Shown in pieces: positions 11,333 to 22,727 of a stretch of 64,000 bases of DNA. Each line of letters starts with the position of its first letter. Within the stretch, counting starts at the first letter, position 1. The DNA is from Orbilia blumenaviensis (taxonomy: Eukaryota; Ascomycota; Orbiliomycetes; Orbiliales; Orbiliaceae), in the NCBI GenBank assembly GCA_036872755.1, contig JAVHNS010000001.1:3348001-3412000 (forward strand), written 5' to 3'. Both the position numbers and the translations under genes were made by a program. The notes under the pieces were generated by a model. The model ran no database searches. It was not told where the DNA came from and saw nothing but the letters and a program-made list of their open reading frames with translations.

Positions 11333-13611
11333 TCAGGCGGGAGGTTAAACTTAACAAAATCCGTGTTGCGTGATTTTTTTGTTGGATGGTCGTTGTAGGA
11401 ATATCTGACGACGAAAAAAGTATCTCGAATTTCCCTTAATCCGATCAGATCGATAACTGATAAAATCGGGTATGGCTTGAAAAGATAAATTCTTATATCA
11501 CTCCGAAACCGATCGGAAGTCTCGGGTATATAATATAAAAAGTCGGATGTGTATATAAAATCTTCGATCAAAAGAGAAATCCCAAGTATCAGATCCTCCA
11601 CTTGCCTGTCACAAGGAAAAAACCCAACATTCACACACACACACAGGACAAAAAGCTAAATTATATTTGACGTTCCCGAGTTTGAAGAAGGAGGGAAGGA
11701 TAGATAAAAATTCGGGAACGGCGAATTTTCGGGAACCGGGCCTAGTTTTTGTAATCCTTTTCTTGTGTGTGTCTTGCTTGTTTAAAACTAAAAGTGAAAA
11801 TCCCGTATATCGGTATATTCCCTAGGGAAGGAATAGAAGGCGGGCCGGGTAGGGGGCGTGCACGGCCAAGGATGCGTCTGTCCGTCGTATTCAAGAGTTT
11901 CGGGAAGACTGTCCCGTCCGAGTGAGTTAAAAACGAAAAAAAAACCAACGGTCGGTACGTACTTACGTATATGTATCGATGGTGTGATAGTATAGCAAAT
12001 ATCAGGCGGGGAAAGGAAGGGCACGAAAACTGCTCGTGAAGATTCAACTGTTCCTAGGTATTTCGTACCAGCTATCACGCTAACCAGGGGTAAAAGAGTA
12101 GGTAGCTTGATAGAAGATGCTTTTTTAGATATAAACGATTCCCTCTCCCCTTTTTGGATATTTCTTCCTATGTTTAAACAAGCTTTTAGAACGTTCTCTG
12201 CTGCAATTAACGTTGAATTCTTTTTAGTAATCTGATTGCTTGTTCTGGTAGGCACGGGTATCTAGATCCTTGGTCGCCTGGCGATTACTCAAAGCTATGT
12301 AAGCCGCAACAGCAGGTCGTGGAGGAGAACTAGTTAAGTTGTGTAAACGTAAAGGGGGGGAACGATTGATAGGCAAGAAACGCTTGATATGTATTTCAAT
12401 GCCCGTTCGGCGTATAGTTGATGCTTTAGTGGAAGGTGGTATAAACGTTTGCGTAGAAACGGGTAATTAACGGATGCGCGATACGAAATTGATAGCGCTC
12501 ACGCTCAGGCTGAACTTCTGCATACAAGGGTCTTCTGTTTTTTTTTGACAGCTTGTAATAAACGTCTACTGGTAGCTTTTCTGTTTCCCTTGGAGCCAGA
12601 ATACGTCAAGAAATTAAGTGGTATTGTATATGCTATTTATTTTCCGGGGTATCATATGATCCGACAAGCTCGAGAAGAGGCGTACGTCGGCGGCGCGTCA
12701 AGGGAAAAAGAGGAAAAAGGGCGACCGACGTCGTTTGAGTTCTATCCTGCAGGGAATTCGAAGAGGAAAGAAAAGCTAAGAATTTTTTTTCAACCGTCTC
12801 AAAACCTTTTGACAATCCGAAAAGAAAAAACAAAGAGACTTTTGGATTCAAGAATCATGCAACTTCATGCCAACCATTATGATGGCGAATGGTGGTGTGT
12901 GTGGGCAAACGGTTTTCGCCAATTCGCTGAAAATCCTCGATGCAATGAGACCCCCATGTCTCAATGAGAAGGGGTGGACTTTTAAGCATGTGAAAACGAC
13001 CATTTTTTCCAACCTCAAGAAAGTACAAGCAAAAGTGGAACCAGGGTGCCAGGATAAGCTCTAAGCTGCAGCCCAGTTGAGTAACAAACTATGTGTTGAA
13101 AGGAAGAGGTGGAGAAATCTGGACGAAAGGGCACATCGAAGCACATTTGAATTGCTGTGGTGTGGTTTTTAGCATGTGAAGCTTGTGATTATCGGCATAG
13201 ACCCCTGCACAAGAATCTATGGTTCAAGATAACACTAAAGGGACAGCCAACTGGACGGGTTTACATCGGATTGACATGGTGGGAATGTGGCAAGGCCTGT
13301 GACAGGGAGAAACAGGAACGTCGTATGCGGCATATGCGGCAGGAGAGCCCCATATACTGAGGAGTTCTTGTCAGCTGGGCATATGTACATAATATAATAT
13401 GTTATAATATATTATAATAAATTTACCAGTCGCAGATTAGTAGATCTGATTATACCTCTGAGTCAACTTGAATTGCCTATGGAGAAGAACAAAAGGCTCC
13501 CATTTTAATAGCTTGGTAAAGGAACCCTTTAGTTTAAGTACCAGTCAAACGAATGCAAAGGTTATAAAACAACCAAGCCTCCGTCTCGTGTAACCTTTGA
13601 CCCAGTCTACC
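11333..13611. other. long intergenic region, no supported gene
   Basis: About 2.3 kb upstream of the J-protein gene and downstream of the MYND gene. ORFs of 103, 140 and 155 codons occur on both strands but lack domain-like composition, conserved motifs or good splice context. A short CA repeat is at 11633-11646. An A/T palindromic stretch is at about 13388-13425. Confidence 0.5.
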
Positions 13612-16600
13612 TCACTTCCTGCAGGAGCCTTTGTGGTATTTCCAATCCTTCTTCTGGCAATTCTTACTACAATATTCAATCTTTTTGCAAGCTGAACATT
13701 TCATCAAGGCCTGATCAGCCCCTCCTTTCTTCCCGCAAACAGCGCACATTCCCGATTTCAATGTACGGTTCTCCGATATATTGAGCTCTTCCTCCATCTT
13801 TTCGGTCAAACCATCAAAAGTCTGTAACTGTTTAGAGTAAGGTGGTGGAAATAGCGGACCGATAGCAGCTCGTGTCGCGTAGGGCACCCAGGGTCCAATC
13901 CTGGGGTCATCGTGGAACTGTTTCGGAAATATACCCTTCCCACAGGCGCAAATCGGAGAGAATCCGACATCAAGATCAGGCGCAGATAGTGGAACCTTTC
14001 CTGTTTTGATGTACTCACAACCTGGCTTATGCTTCCAAGTCCTACACCTTTCTACCAAGCTAACACAAATCTGTAGCCACGCCTGTACTTCTTTAGCAGA
14101 ATTCTTAACACAGACCGGTGGGTATTCACCCTGCATTTTACCGATTAGAGGCGCGATACGGTGCATTATATGATGTTCAAGTGGGATTATGGCACAATCA
14201 GCGATCACACCGTGACCGGAGAGATCCATGCGAATATCTTTGACAAATATAAGCATGTAACCTCCACCGACTGGGGCTGTCAAGGAAAAGAAAGAGCACT
14301 GTTGCCCTTGAATTCCGGTATGATGCATAATTATGGCGTGGATTGATTGCTTCATCTCCGCCAAAACATCACCTGTGTATAATTCATTGCTCCCGCAGCT
14401 TTCCACACCTACTCTCTCATGCTTGGACCACGAGAGGGAGAGTACAGTGTTGATCCACTCATACTCCTTTTTCTTATGTTTCTTGAAATTGATTAGGATC
14501 GCTGGCGATTTATCAAGGTTGATTCGATGTAGACTCCAAGCGTAGATACTGCGAAGGGAAGCATCTGCTATTCCAACTGGGAAGTGGAGGTACATTGGAG
14601 TGTTCATCCCGTGATAAATGAGAGCATTCAGCTATAAGGAGTTAGCACATACACAGTTCGTGGCCTTTGAGAAGGAGGTAGCGTACCTCAATATATTTAG
14701 ACTTTCTAGCTATGGAGACTTTTGTAGCCTCTTGAACTAGGTAAGGGAAGGTTACCTGCTTAGATTCAGGTCCCAGATGGATATTGAAAATAGAAGTGCC
14801 TAGTTTTTTAGTCGATATTTCCGCCTTATCTTCCAGTAGTTTGACCAGATTTTGATCTGATTCGACCCCCCAACGGTAGATAATTCGAGTGACCTTTGCA
14901 CGAGGTCCGGTAGAAATAAGGAGTTTGTGGTAGTATTCCAAGTCGGACTCTCCCGGCTCAGCCTTCATGCTTACGCCACCCTCACCGAGACCGGTCTTTC
15001 CACCAGTGATGCCCCTCTCAGAAGCAAGGTTTGGAGAGTTTGGTACCTCATTGACTGAACCCGGTAAAGGAAAATTCAAAGATAGCCGCACTCTCTTTGT
15101 ATCATCGAGCGTTGTTTCAAAGACCCTTAAATTTATCCCAAACTCACCTATGAGTTGAACGGTTCCGGGAGTAGAAACAATATCTAAAGATATTTTGAGG
15201 CCTTTGAAAAGTAGTGTCCAAGTAGGAACCATGCAGCTAAAGAGAACATCTGACTTTCCTTCCCAGTATTCTGTAGATTCATCAAAGACTGGGAAAGTTC
15301 TTTGAACTGTAATTCCGGAATAGTATGTAGTGTCTGCAGGCCTAAGATGGCCGAATCTACGTCGGAGGGACCCAAAAAGATTCACGGACAAGCTAGAGAA
15401 GAATGCGATCTGAAATTGAGGTGAGCCGGTCTTGGTTGGGTCCTTTGCCATAAGGCTCTGGAAGGCTTTCATAGGAACTGAAAGGGTAACACAGGTAAGT
15501 GCTTCGTGTACCCCTTTCCTTACCGATAAGGTATTAACTCCCCCTTGGTATTCCACGGCTACTGCTGCGGGGTCTTCTTCAAGACATTCAACTGTGTCAA
15601 CGCCATGAAGATAATTTAAGGCAATATGTTCTTGGAAATAGCAGTTGGCGACTAAACTCCCATGGAATATATATGGGCTCAATTTCTCCATGAAAACCCC
15701 CCAGTCAACCGTTCGGGAGGTGCACTGTCGAATTCTGTACAACAGAAGAGAGAATGTTGCCCGAGTATTGTATTGCAAACTTTTGAGTTTTGTACCGGAG
15801 CCCGACATAAGGGTACGAAGGGCCAGGGAAGCATCTTCAGTTTCGAACATCTTCTTGTATACAGCGGTTAGTATTGCAATCATGCCGTCTATTTCGTAAG
15901 CAAACTTTGGCCAATTTATCTTCGAGGCATCATAGGCATTGATGCCTTCAGGTTGAAATGGGTAGAGCCACTTCCATACAAGGCGGCCATGCCTCTGCTT
16001 ATTTCCACTGGAGTTCATCAGTTCGAATAGAACTTCGCCCACTTGCGATGTGGTGGTCTGGCCACATAGAAAGTCAACTGGTACAATTCCGAAGAGCGTG
16101 GAGAATGAAGCGGGTTCGATTCCAAGAACTTTGTATAAGCCATCCTCACCATTGCTGGAGTCAAATTCCTGATCGAGAAGTGTCTCAGTATGCAAGTAGC
16201 TGAGGGGCCCTTTTCGAAGAAGAGGGAGAACCGAGAGCAAGATATTGTAGGTTCCGAGGTGGTCGATTAGATTGGAAATATCGATGACATTGAACTGGAT
16301 GGGATGATTAAAGAAATATTCTTTCGGAATTTTATTGGCCTCAATAATCTTCTTCATTCCAACGGGGAAGGACGAGGGCGAAGCTTCAAGACCGAAGCTG
16401 CCGCACATTTCTATGGCATCATCGACGAAAAAGCAGATCGTGCATTTGGTGACACGCTGGGCTTCGCGGAAGGATTGGCACCATAACCCAAACTCCTTTT
16501 TTGAACTACTAACCAATGGTGCGAAATCTTCGGCCTGGCGCATAGGCTTGAAATTCTGATAGTAATCATTTCGTGATGGAAAAGGCACGATTGCCATTGA

Positions 16601-17547
16601 TAGATGAAATCCATGTAGAGGATCCGTTCCTAAATCACATATCTTTCAGCTTCATGTTTACGATCTGTAAAAAACGGAGCTCATCTGAACAAACCATAAT
16701 GGAAGCTGAACTTTCGTCCATATTTCGAAAAGGCGAATGTAGGATTAGGCATAGAGACCTTCTCCGGGTTGACACCGGCGGTACCGGTTTTCCAATAATG
16801 GCTAAAATGTGCGCCCGATGCTAGGAGAGTCGAAGCAATCAAAGGGCCACCAGAGCGCGCCGACCCTGCCACAAATCCACCTCCAAATCTCAATTTGAAA
16901 ACTCTGGCTAGCTCTCTCTTGTAGAATCCTCGCATCTGCTCTATAACGTCTTTGTTTTGGAGACTCTCCATCCAAGCGGTCCAAAATCGCCGAACCGTAG
17001 TAAGAGTTTGCTTAGACCCAATGCTAAGAATCTTGCCAACATCTGATTTTATCCATAGCTCTATATCAGCCGAGATAGAGAGTAAATCCTTTAAATGGAT
17101 CTCGAGGGTCTCGGAGCATCTCTCTGGCATAAAAAGGTCGTAGTAGATTGGCCATAAAGTTTCGGTTTCCGCCCCCTTGAGTATCATCGCCAGCAGGAGG
17201 ATATTTCGAGCTATTTTCGTTAGCAAGGTATCGCGTTTGTGTTTACTGAAGTAGGCTTACCAATTACTGCTCCTTCGATATCGCAGCATGTGAAATGGTA
17301 ATTACGTTTGACTAGACATCAGTTAGATGATAGGCCTATATAAGCTTCGTAGGTAACACATACCCGAATTCGGTGCTTCAGACGATTCCGTGAAAATTGT
17401 GAAAAGAATATTGCGAACATCACCACATCCTAGAAGAAGAACTTCAGCATCGATCTCTGGCGAGAGGTGTCCAAGGAGGTTGATGGCTGGTGTATTTCCT
17501 ATAGGATAGTAGAATCCATGGGCGTCGAAGAGGGTGGGTAGCAGCAT
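13612..17547 (-). CDS. DUF4470 plus C-terminal MYND zinc-finger protein
   Basis: Five exons join in frame: 17547..17364, 17311..17261, 17210..16695, 16629..14687, 14631..13612, for 1237 residues. The N terminus (about 1-100) is the fungal DUF4470 signature: YPIGNTPAINLL, then EVLLLGCGDVRNILFTIF, and HFTCCDIEGAVI across the exon 2 junctions. The last 45 residues form a MYND finger: CAVCGKK..CSACKKIEYCSKNC..WKYHKGSC, with all eight metal ligands. MYND fingers bind proline-rich peptides; DUF4470 proteins are fungal and largely uncharacterised. The start at 17547 (MLLPTLFDAHGF) matches family N termini better than the upstream start at 17796, which adds 83 unconserved residues. I infer a regulatory or scaffold role only. 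Confidence 0.9.
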
Positions 17548-17865
17548 CTTTGCAAGATAAGCATGCCTTTCATGGGCAAATACACAGTTGACCAAGGAAG
17601 TCCGAATCTGTCTTAACGAATTTCTTCTTGCGATCAAGGTGTTATTAAGGAGGAGATGTCCCGGAAAAGAGAAGCAGCCTGACTTGCAAGTGTAATTGTA
17701 GTTGCACATAATCATGCCTGAAGTCTTTGGCAAACAGCATTCATGCTGGCGTGTGGCAACGACAGAACACAAGTTGATAAGCAGGTTTATCACCATTCAA
17801 TGCTCAGTATCTAGGTAAACCATTCAAACTCCTTCTAATACCACGATTTCGATACTCCGGGGCTT
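17548..17865. promoter_or_regulatory. upstream region of the DUF4470-MYND gene
   Basis: About 320 bp before the chosen start. The frame stays open upstream to 17796, so a longer N terminus is possible. No clear TATA or other site. Confidence 0.4.
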
Positions 17866-18194
17866 TTGTTAATCAAACCCCTAGCTACCTACTCTGCAGA
17901 GATGAGATATTCGGCAGGAATAGCGCTAGTATGTAGGGCAGGCAACCGTTTTACCAAAGTGATATTTTCTGCATTCGCCCTATCGTGGGAGATGTTAAGA
18001 GCTTACTTTAGCAGAACCATAGACCTGGAGGTGACACTGCCGGCCAAAGTCGACCTGTATCATTGCTTTGCTGATGATGACATCACCTAGGATGCGGCAA
18101 GACGCTTGCCGCCTATATACTAATGCTATGAAGTTAGACCTTTGGAAGGGGTTTTCTCGCACCAAGAAAAGGTAGACAAATCTAGGCAAGAGGG
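17866..18194 (-). pseudogene. relic fragment of PNP_UDP nucleoside-phosphorylase gene
   Basis: Reading the minus strand around 18090-18030 gives LGDVIISKAMIQVDFGRQ, nearly the same as LGDVIISKAVIQADFGRQ in the intact gene at 19704..22727. The plus-strand DNA at 18035-18088 also matches 22344-22391 closely. Upstream and downstream the frame is broken and the rest of the domain is missing. The 18091-18150 part matches a second segment near 23187-23245. I read this as a decayed duplicate, later bordered by the TIR element that starts at 18195. It is not expected to encode a functional protein. Confidence 0.75.
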
Positions 18195-18384
18195 CTATGG
18201 TAACCAAAATGTGTTAAAAGGAGATATAATACAAAACCATCCAAAATATATATTACAACTTCACAAAAAAAAAAAACATATATAATAACTTAAACAAGGC
18301 CAACAAGACCAAACAAAACATAATTGTATTAATTTTCAAAGTTATATTCAGCTACCAGTTTGTCCACAATCAAAAACTAAAAAA

Positions 18385-18560
18385 AAGCTAACCAACCAAC
18401 CAACCAACCAGACAACCAGCCAGACAATTAACCAGCCGGACAACCAGCTAGTCAGACAGCCAGCCAGCCAGCTAACTGATCAGACAGTTAGACAGTCAAA
18501 CAACTAGACAGCCAGACAGCCAGTTGGCTACACAGCCAGGCAATCGGACAATCAAACAGC
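18385..18560. repeat. degenerate CCAG/CAGA tetranucleotide array (left arm)
   Basis: Runs of AACC, CCAG and CAGAC-type tetramers in imperfect order. The complementary array lies at 18680-18850 in opposite orientation, so the two could pair as a long imperfect hairpin. Confidence 0.8.
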
Positions 18561-18679
18561 TAAACAACTAAATAACAAAAAATTCAGTGGTTATTTCTTT
18601 TATATTAATAAATATAACTATAGTTATTAACATACGTATTTTAAATGCCAGTGGGGTATATAAAATAATTATGAATTAG

Positions 18680-18850
18680 TATATTAGCTGTCTGGCTGTC
18701 TGGCTATCTGACCATCTAACTATCTGATCGGTTAACTAGCTGGCTGGCCGTCTGGCTAACTGATTGTCTAGCTGGCTGGTTGGTTGGCCGTCTGGCTGGT
18801 TGACTAGCTAGCTGTCTGGCTTTTCTCCAGCTCCTGACGGCTAGGCAGGC
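18680..18850. repeat. degenerate CTGG/GTCTGGCT array (right arm)
   Basis: Runs of GCTGTCTGGCTGTCTGGC and CTGGCTGG units, inverted relative to the array at 18385-18560. It ends with TTTTCTCCAGCT, a string repeated at 38617-38628 in the second TIR element. Confidence 0.8.
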
Positions 18851-18929
18851 TAACTAGCATATTTCTTTACTGGTGCTATGGCTTTGTTAGCCACAAATAA
18901 GGAATTAAATTAATACTTTATATGCACAG

Positions 18930-19340
18930 TTGTGGTCAATGGCTTCAGCGAAGAAGGTCATCTTTGCATTATATGCATTGAGAAAGCATATATTCCTTTC
19001 CTCAGTCAAAGCATTTTTAAATATGTACTCTGCTTTGGTTGATCACCATTTCTCATTTGCGGCTGTGGATATATCGTCTGGAGTTATTCAAGGAGATCCT
19101 TTATCACCGTTATTATTCATAATATATATTTATGATATGATATCTGGTGATGTAGATGATCCAAAACTTCATGGAGTACCTATTCCTCAATTGGCGCTGG
19201 CAGATGACATTATTATTTTTTCAACTACAAGAGAGGGGATAAACTATTTACAGAATCAATCAACTTCAAACCTCCAAAATTGCTTTAGCCATTTTAAAAA
19301 TAAAAACAATTACCCAAAACAGAGACTACTTTATACGTAA
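18930..19340 (+). pseudogene. non-LTR retrotransposon reverse transcriptase fragment
   Basis: An open frame of 136 codons carries two core reverse-transcriptase blocks: SSGVIQGDPLSPLLF and, about 45 residues later, LALADDIIIFS, where ADD is the catalytic aspartate pair. This order and spacing fit the palm of non-LTR (LINE) enzymes. The fingers, thumb, endonuclease and RNase H regions are absent and the frame ends in unrelated A/T-rich DNA, so this is a truncated remnant inside the TIR element. The sequence is AT-rich, as expected for old or RIP-touched copies. Confidence 0.8.
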
Positions 19341-19430
19341 ACAAACAAACAAAAGCTGCTAAAGTTATAATATATATATTTTAAACGGTCTTGTAGGATA
19401 TATCATTTTGACACGTTTTGGCCGCCATAG

Positions 19431-19703
19431 TATGGTTTAAAGCATATGTCCATTATGTTAGGCTAAGCTGATATCACAATTCAAGCGCCAAATACGTAGC
19501 TCTATAGAACCATTTTCTGGTGATTCTCCAGCCTGGTTTTATCCTACATTATGAACCCTTCTTCTATGTGCTCTGAAGTCATTGGGCGTGGTGTGTCACC
19601 ACTCGTTTAGACAGGTAGACCATCAGCATCTACCGATCTACGGGCCACAGGAGCAGCAACACTGATAGGGGCGGCTGATTGGGTCAATGAGAAGAGTTCT
19701 ATT
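19431..19703. other. intergenic, 3' side of PNP-UBL gene
   Basis: Short stretch between the right end of the TIR element and the stop codon. A minus-strand frame (19607..19960) remains open and could be the true C terminus if an unseen intron shifts the frame. Confidence 0.4.
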
Positions 19704-22700
19704 TCAATATGACCTGCTGAGGCTTGGACACCCGGGGCTTGGATACACGGGGCCTGGATACACGGGTCTTGGCCACCCGAGGCCTGTATACCGGGGGCAT
19801 GTATACCCGGGGCCTGTACACCGGGGGCACCGGGGGCCGCCGTCACTACGACCACCACGCCACATATCTCTATCATGAAAAGGACTGAGGATTTTCCTGG
19901 AGGGCTGGAGTGGTCTAAGATCACTTTCAACGAGCTCAAGGGACTCATACAGGTCCGCAAGAGAATTTTTATAAGATTTCAGTAAGTTGCGAATTGATAA
20001 ATCTGGGGAGATATCTAAGCACCCTGCCGATTTAAGTTGGCGGTGCACCTTGATTACCTCATGATACAATTCATCACTTTTTTTTCGGACATCATGACGT
20101 ACTGCGTCGTCAATTTTGTGCGAGAAAAGGTATTCATGATCGTCAAGTTTGTCGAAGAGATTATGTGCAATCAAATTTCGAATTTGATTGTGACATTTCC
20201 GAACGGAGCCCTGGATAGAGGAAAACTGATGTGGAGATATACGTGCTTGATGTCCATGATTGTTGAATATTTTGAACATGGACCAAACAATATCTCCTAG
20301 ACCTTTGATCAAAGAACAGAGTGGTTTTGAAGAAATCACAACCTGGAAATCCACCCTGGTGAATCTCTCAAGTTCGTGGTCGTATGCTGGGGCTGAGTCA
20401 CTGCCTCTCTGTTCCTTCCTGCCCTGCGAATTGTGTTGCCGTAGAGATTCCCCGTCGCCAGTGGCATCTTGTTCTAATCGTTCGTCAACCTGCATAATCA
20501 AAGGCCTCGGGCTTTCAGCTCTAATATTGCTAGTATTAAGCGGCTTCCCATCCCGATCCCCATCGTCCAGATTCGAGTAAATTAACCCGCAGCTAGAGCT
20601 ACTCTATATTAGCTAATATAAGGAAAGTATTTAAATGTTTAAGTATCACCGCATACCATATAGTGTTCGTCATTGAATTTGTGCCATAGTCCACTTTGAA
20701 ACAGCGGGGGCATGAGTTCCGATCGAACAGCCTATCAATGATTATTGACATAACAACTTTCGAATTTGGGACTAGTTCATGCCATCGTCGGGACAGCAAT
20801 TTAGAATTTTGGTAGTCATAGAGTAGAAATTGACCGGAATCTACGTAACGCTGGCCGGGTCTGTCCTTGAACCGAATTTTCAGGAAGTTGTTGAATTTCT
20901 CCCAATGTCGATATTTTCTGTATGGCAAGCGCATTTCCTGCCCTAACACATCCTCCAAGACAATGTCGGCCCCGGAAAGGAGCTTTGGTACTTTGGAACC
21001 GTAGTCCCATATGATATGAAGTAAAATGATGAATTTAATCCCAAGGAGGCAGCTAGGGACTTAAATTAGATATGGATACTACTACTACCATGAGCCACAT
21101 CAATAGTTCAGATAAAAGAGAACTTACATCAACTCCTTGAATAATAGTTGAAAACATAGCGTAGCTATGTCCGCGCTAGATTTACTTAGCAGGGCCTCTT
21201 GTATAGAAGCAAGGTTATCTTTCACTTACTGTCGGGTATGCCGATCGCGATATTGTGCATAGCTCTCAGCTGCTGGGGCCGAGTCTGAGCCGACATTTGG
21301 GTTCAGGGAACCGACCTTAACCAGCTGAAGTAGGTATAGAAACCCAAGTAAGTCCTCGTATACCTGTGGGCCCCAACCATTTTCCCTGAGTATCTTGGTT
21401 ATGTCGCTGATAATTTTGATTGTAACTGGGCTATCGAGCGCCCAGAGCTCTAGAACCTTCGAGTTAGACGAGTGCCTGAGGTTATAATTGATGTCTTCTT
21501 GCAGTGCCCTAACTTGCTCAGGGAGAACTGAATCTATAAGAAATATCAGCCAAATTTTGATTTAGGTAATGCCATACGGGGCCCGAGGGTATCAGTACCA
21601 TCAAAAACCGTGTGATTTTTAGGGGGTGCAGCGATGTTGTCCAGCGAAATCGTCGCCTTTGGCGGCTTTGTCGCACACCTCCACACCTCGAGGACCGCCT
21701 TTGTACAGGCTGCTGCACTTATGGCCGAATATCCTTGCCAGTCTTTGTTTTTGTGGCTATCCGCATAGTCGCACACACTCTTGACAATAATAGTAGGAAG
21801 GTAGTCCCATGCACCAGCGCCTTCCATCTCAAATGCAATTACTTCCTCTTCGGCCACGATTTTATCGCGATGTTCGCCACTCTTCATAACACTATCTTCA
21901 GACGCAATACGCCCGTAGTGAATTGAGAGTTTTCGTGGCTCTTGGGTTTCCCCCGAGTGGGAGGCCGGCGCCTTTCTTACTGGGTCATATCTTATCGACA
22001 AACCATCATCACAGCCTAGTTCTGCACAGGAGGAGGCCAGTGCGGTTTCACAGGCTTCATCTTGGCCTTGACATTTCAGGCATATAGGGCTGGAACCCAA
22101 GTTGTGGTGCCTGTGCTGATAATTCGCCGGGTAGAGTTTGTCGTTCTGCGCACCAGGATACTTAAAATTCTGGAATCGATTGTTTTTCTGGAATTCCCTT
22201 AAGTAAAGGGCGGTTTTGTCCGCTAACCTTTGACAACTTCGCAGGCCTGATATCTTCCCTATAAACGCACGAATCTCTGGATTTGCTCGGGCCAAGTTAT
22301 CTTCTATGGTATCCTTCCTCCTAAACCCGCTAGGATTCTGCCTGCCAAAGTCGGCCTGTATCACGGCTTTGCTGATGATGACATCACCTAGAAAGATTTC
22401 GGTTCCATCGGCTGTTCTTGGTGCGCCTCCACATATCCCAACAAGGAAACAGATTTTGATCCCTTCGAAGCTAGTGCGAATACCAAATGCCGCAGCTGCG
22501 GAAATAATTTTACCCATACCAGGCATGTATGTTAGTACAATGTGTTGATTGCCTATTCTTCCTATCGTGTAGGCATTGCAGTCGCCGGGGGCTTTTCCAT
22601 ATGAAAAGCCATCGGTCTCATATTCCTCATCTAAGAAGGCCTCGACAGCGTCGCGTTCTACCGGCAAAGCACATATGATGGCGATCTCAAAGCCTTCCCG

Positions 22701-22727
22701 TTTGTCGGGACGAGAGGGTTGCGCCAT
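19704..22727 (-). CDS. PNP_UDP domain plus ubiquitin-like domain protein, possible pseudogene
   Basis: Four minus-strand segments join in phase: 22727..21578, 21533..21128, 21052..20657, 20592..19704 (about 946 codons). Segment 1 is a nucleoside-phosphorylase (PNP_UDP) fold: EIAIICALPVERDAVEAF, YMPGMGKIISAAAAFGIR, CFLVGICGG, and FEMEGAGAWDYLP followed by KSVCDYADSHK. In fungi this domain commonly sits at the N terminus of NLR-like immune or allorecognition proteins. Segment 3 holds a fungal ubiquitin-like region (VLEDVLGQEMRLPYRKY through CPRC); segment 4 is helical and ends in a 15-bp minisatellite. No NACHT or NB-ARC P-loop is seen. An in-frame TAA at 21226-21228 overlaps a perfect donor (CA/GTAAGTG); splicing from it to 21052 keeps the frame. 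Function is inferred from family only. Confidence 0.75.
19720..19842. repeat. 15-bp minisatellite in the 3' part of the PNP-UBL gene
   Basis: About eight imperfect copies of a 15-bp unit of the form CTTGGACACCCGGGG / CCTGTATACCGGGGG. Because the unit is divisible by three it would be read as five-residue repeats (PGYTC-, PVYPG-like) in the gene, or as PGIQA-like repeats in a neighbouring frame. Confidence 0.85.

Larger units (their letters stand above)
18195..19430. mobile_element. TIR element with CCAG/CTGG arrays and RT fragment
   Basis: The left end begins CTATGGTAACCAAAATGTGT at 18195; the reverse complement of the right end (19430 going inwards) is CTATGGCGGCCAAAACGTGT, a terminal inverted repeat. 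Just inside the left end are TATATATTACAACTTCAC and CTTAAACAAGGC, also found in the copy at 38319-38779. Two arrays of CCAG-type and CTGG-type tetramers face each other at 18385-18560 and 18680-18850. A reverse-transcriptase fragment fills 18930-19340. No transposase ORF is seen, so it would be non-autonomous. No clear target-site duplication. Confidence 0.7.

Noticed and set aside
11788..12255. 155-codon minus-strand ORF
   Set aside because: Unconserved-looking, overlaps another ORF in a different frame, and sits upstream of the J-protein gene where a leader is expected.
12545..12967. 140-codon plus-strand ORF
   Set aside because: No recognisable domain, poor start context, random composition in an intergenic region.
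17548..17796. Longer N terminus for the DUF4470-MYND protein
   Set aside because: The 83 extra residues do not resemble family members, which start at the MLLPTLF-like segment.
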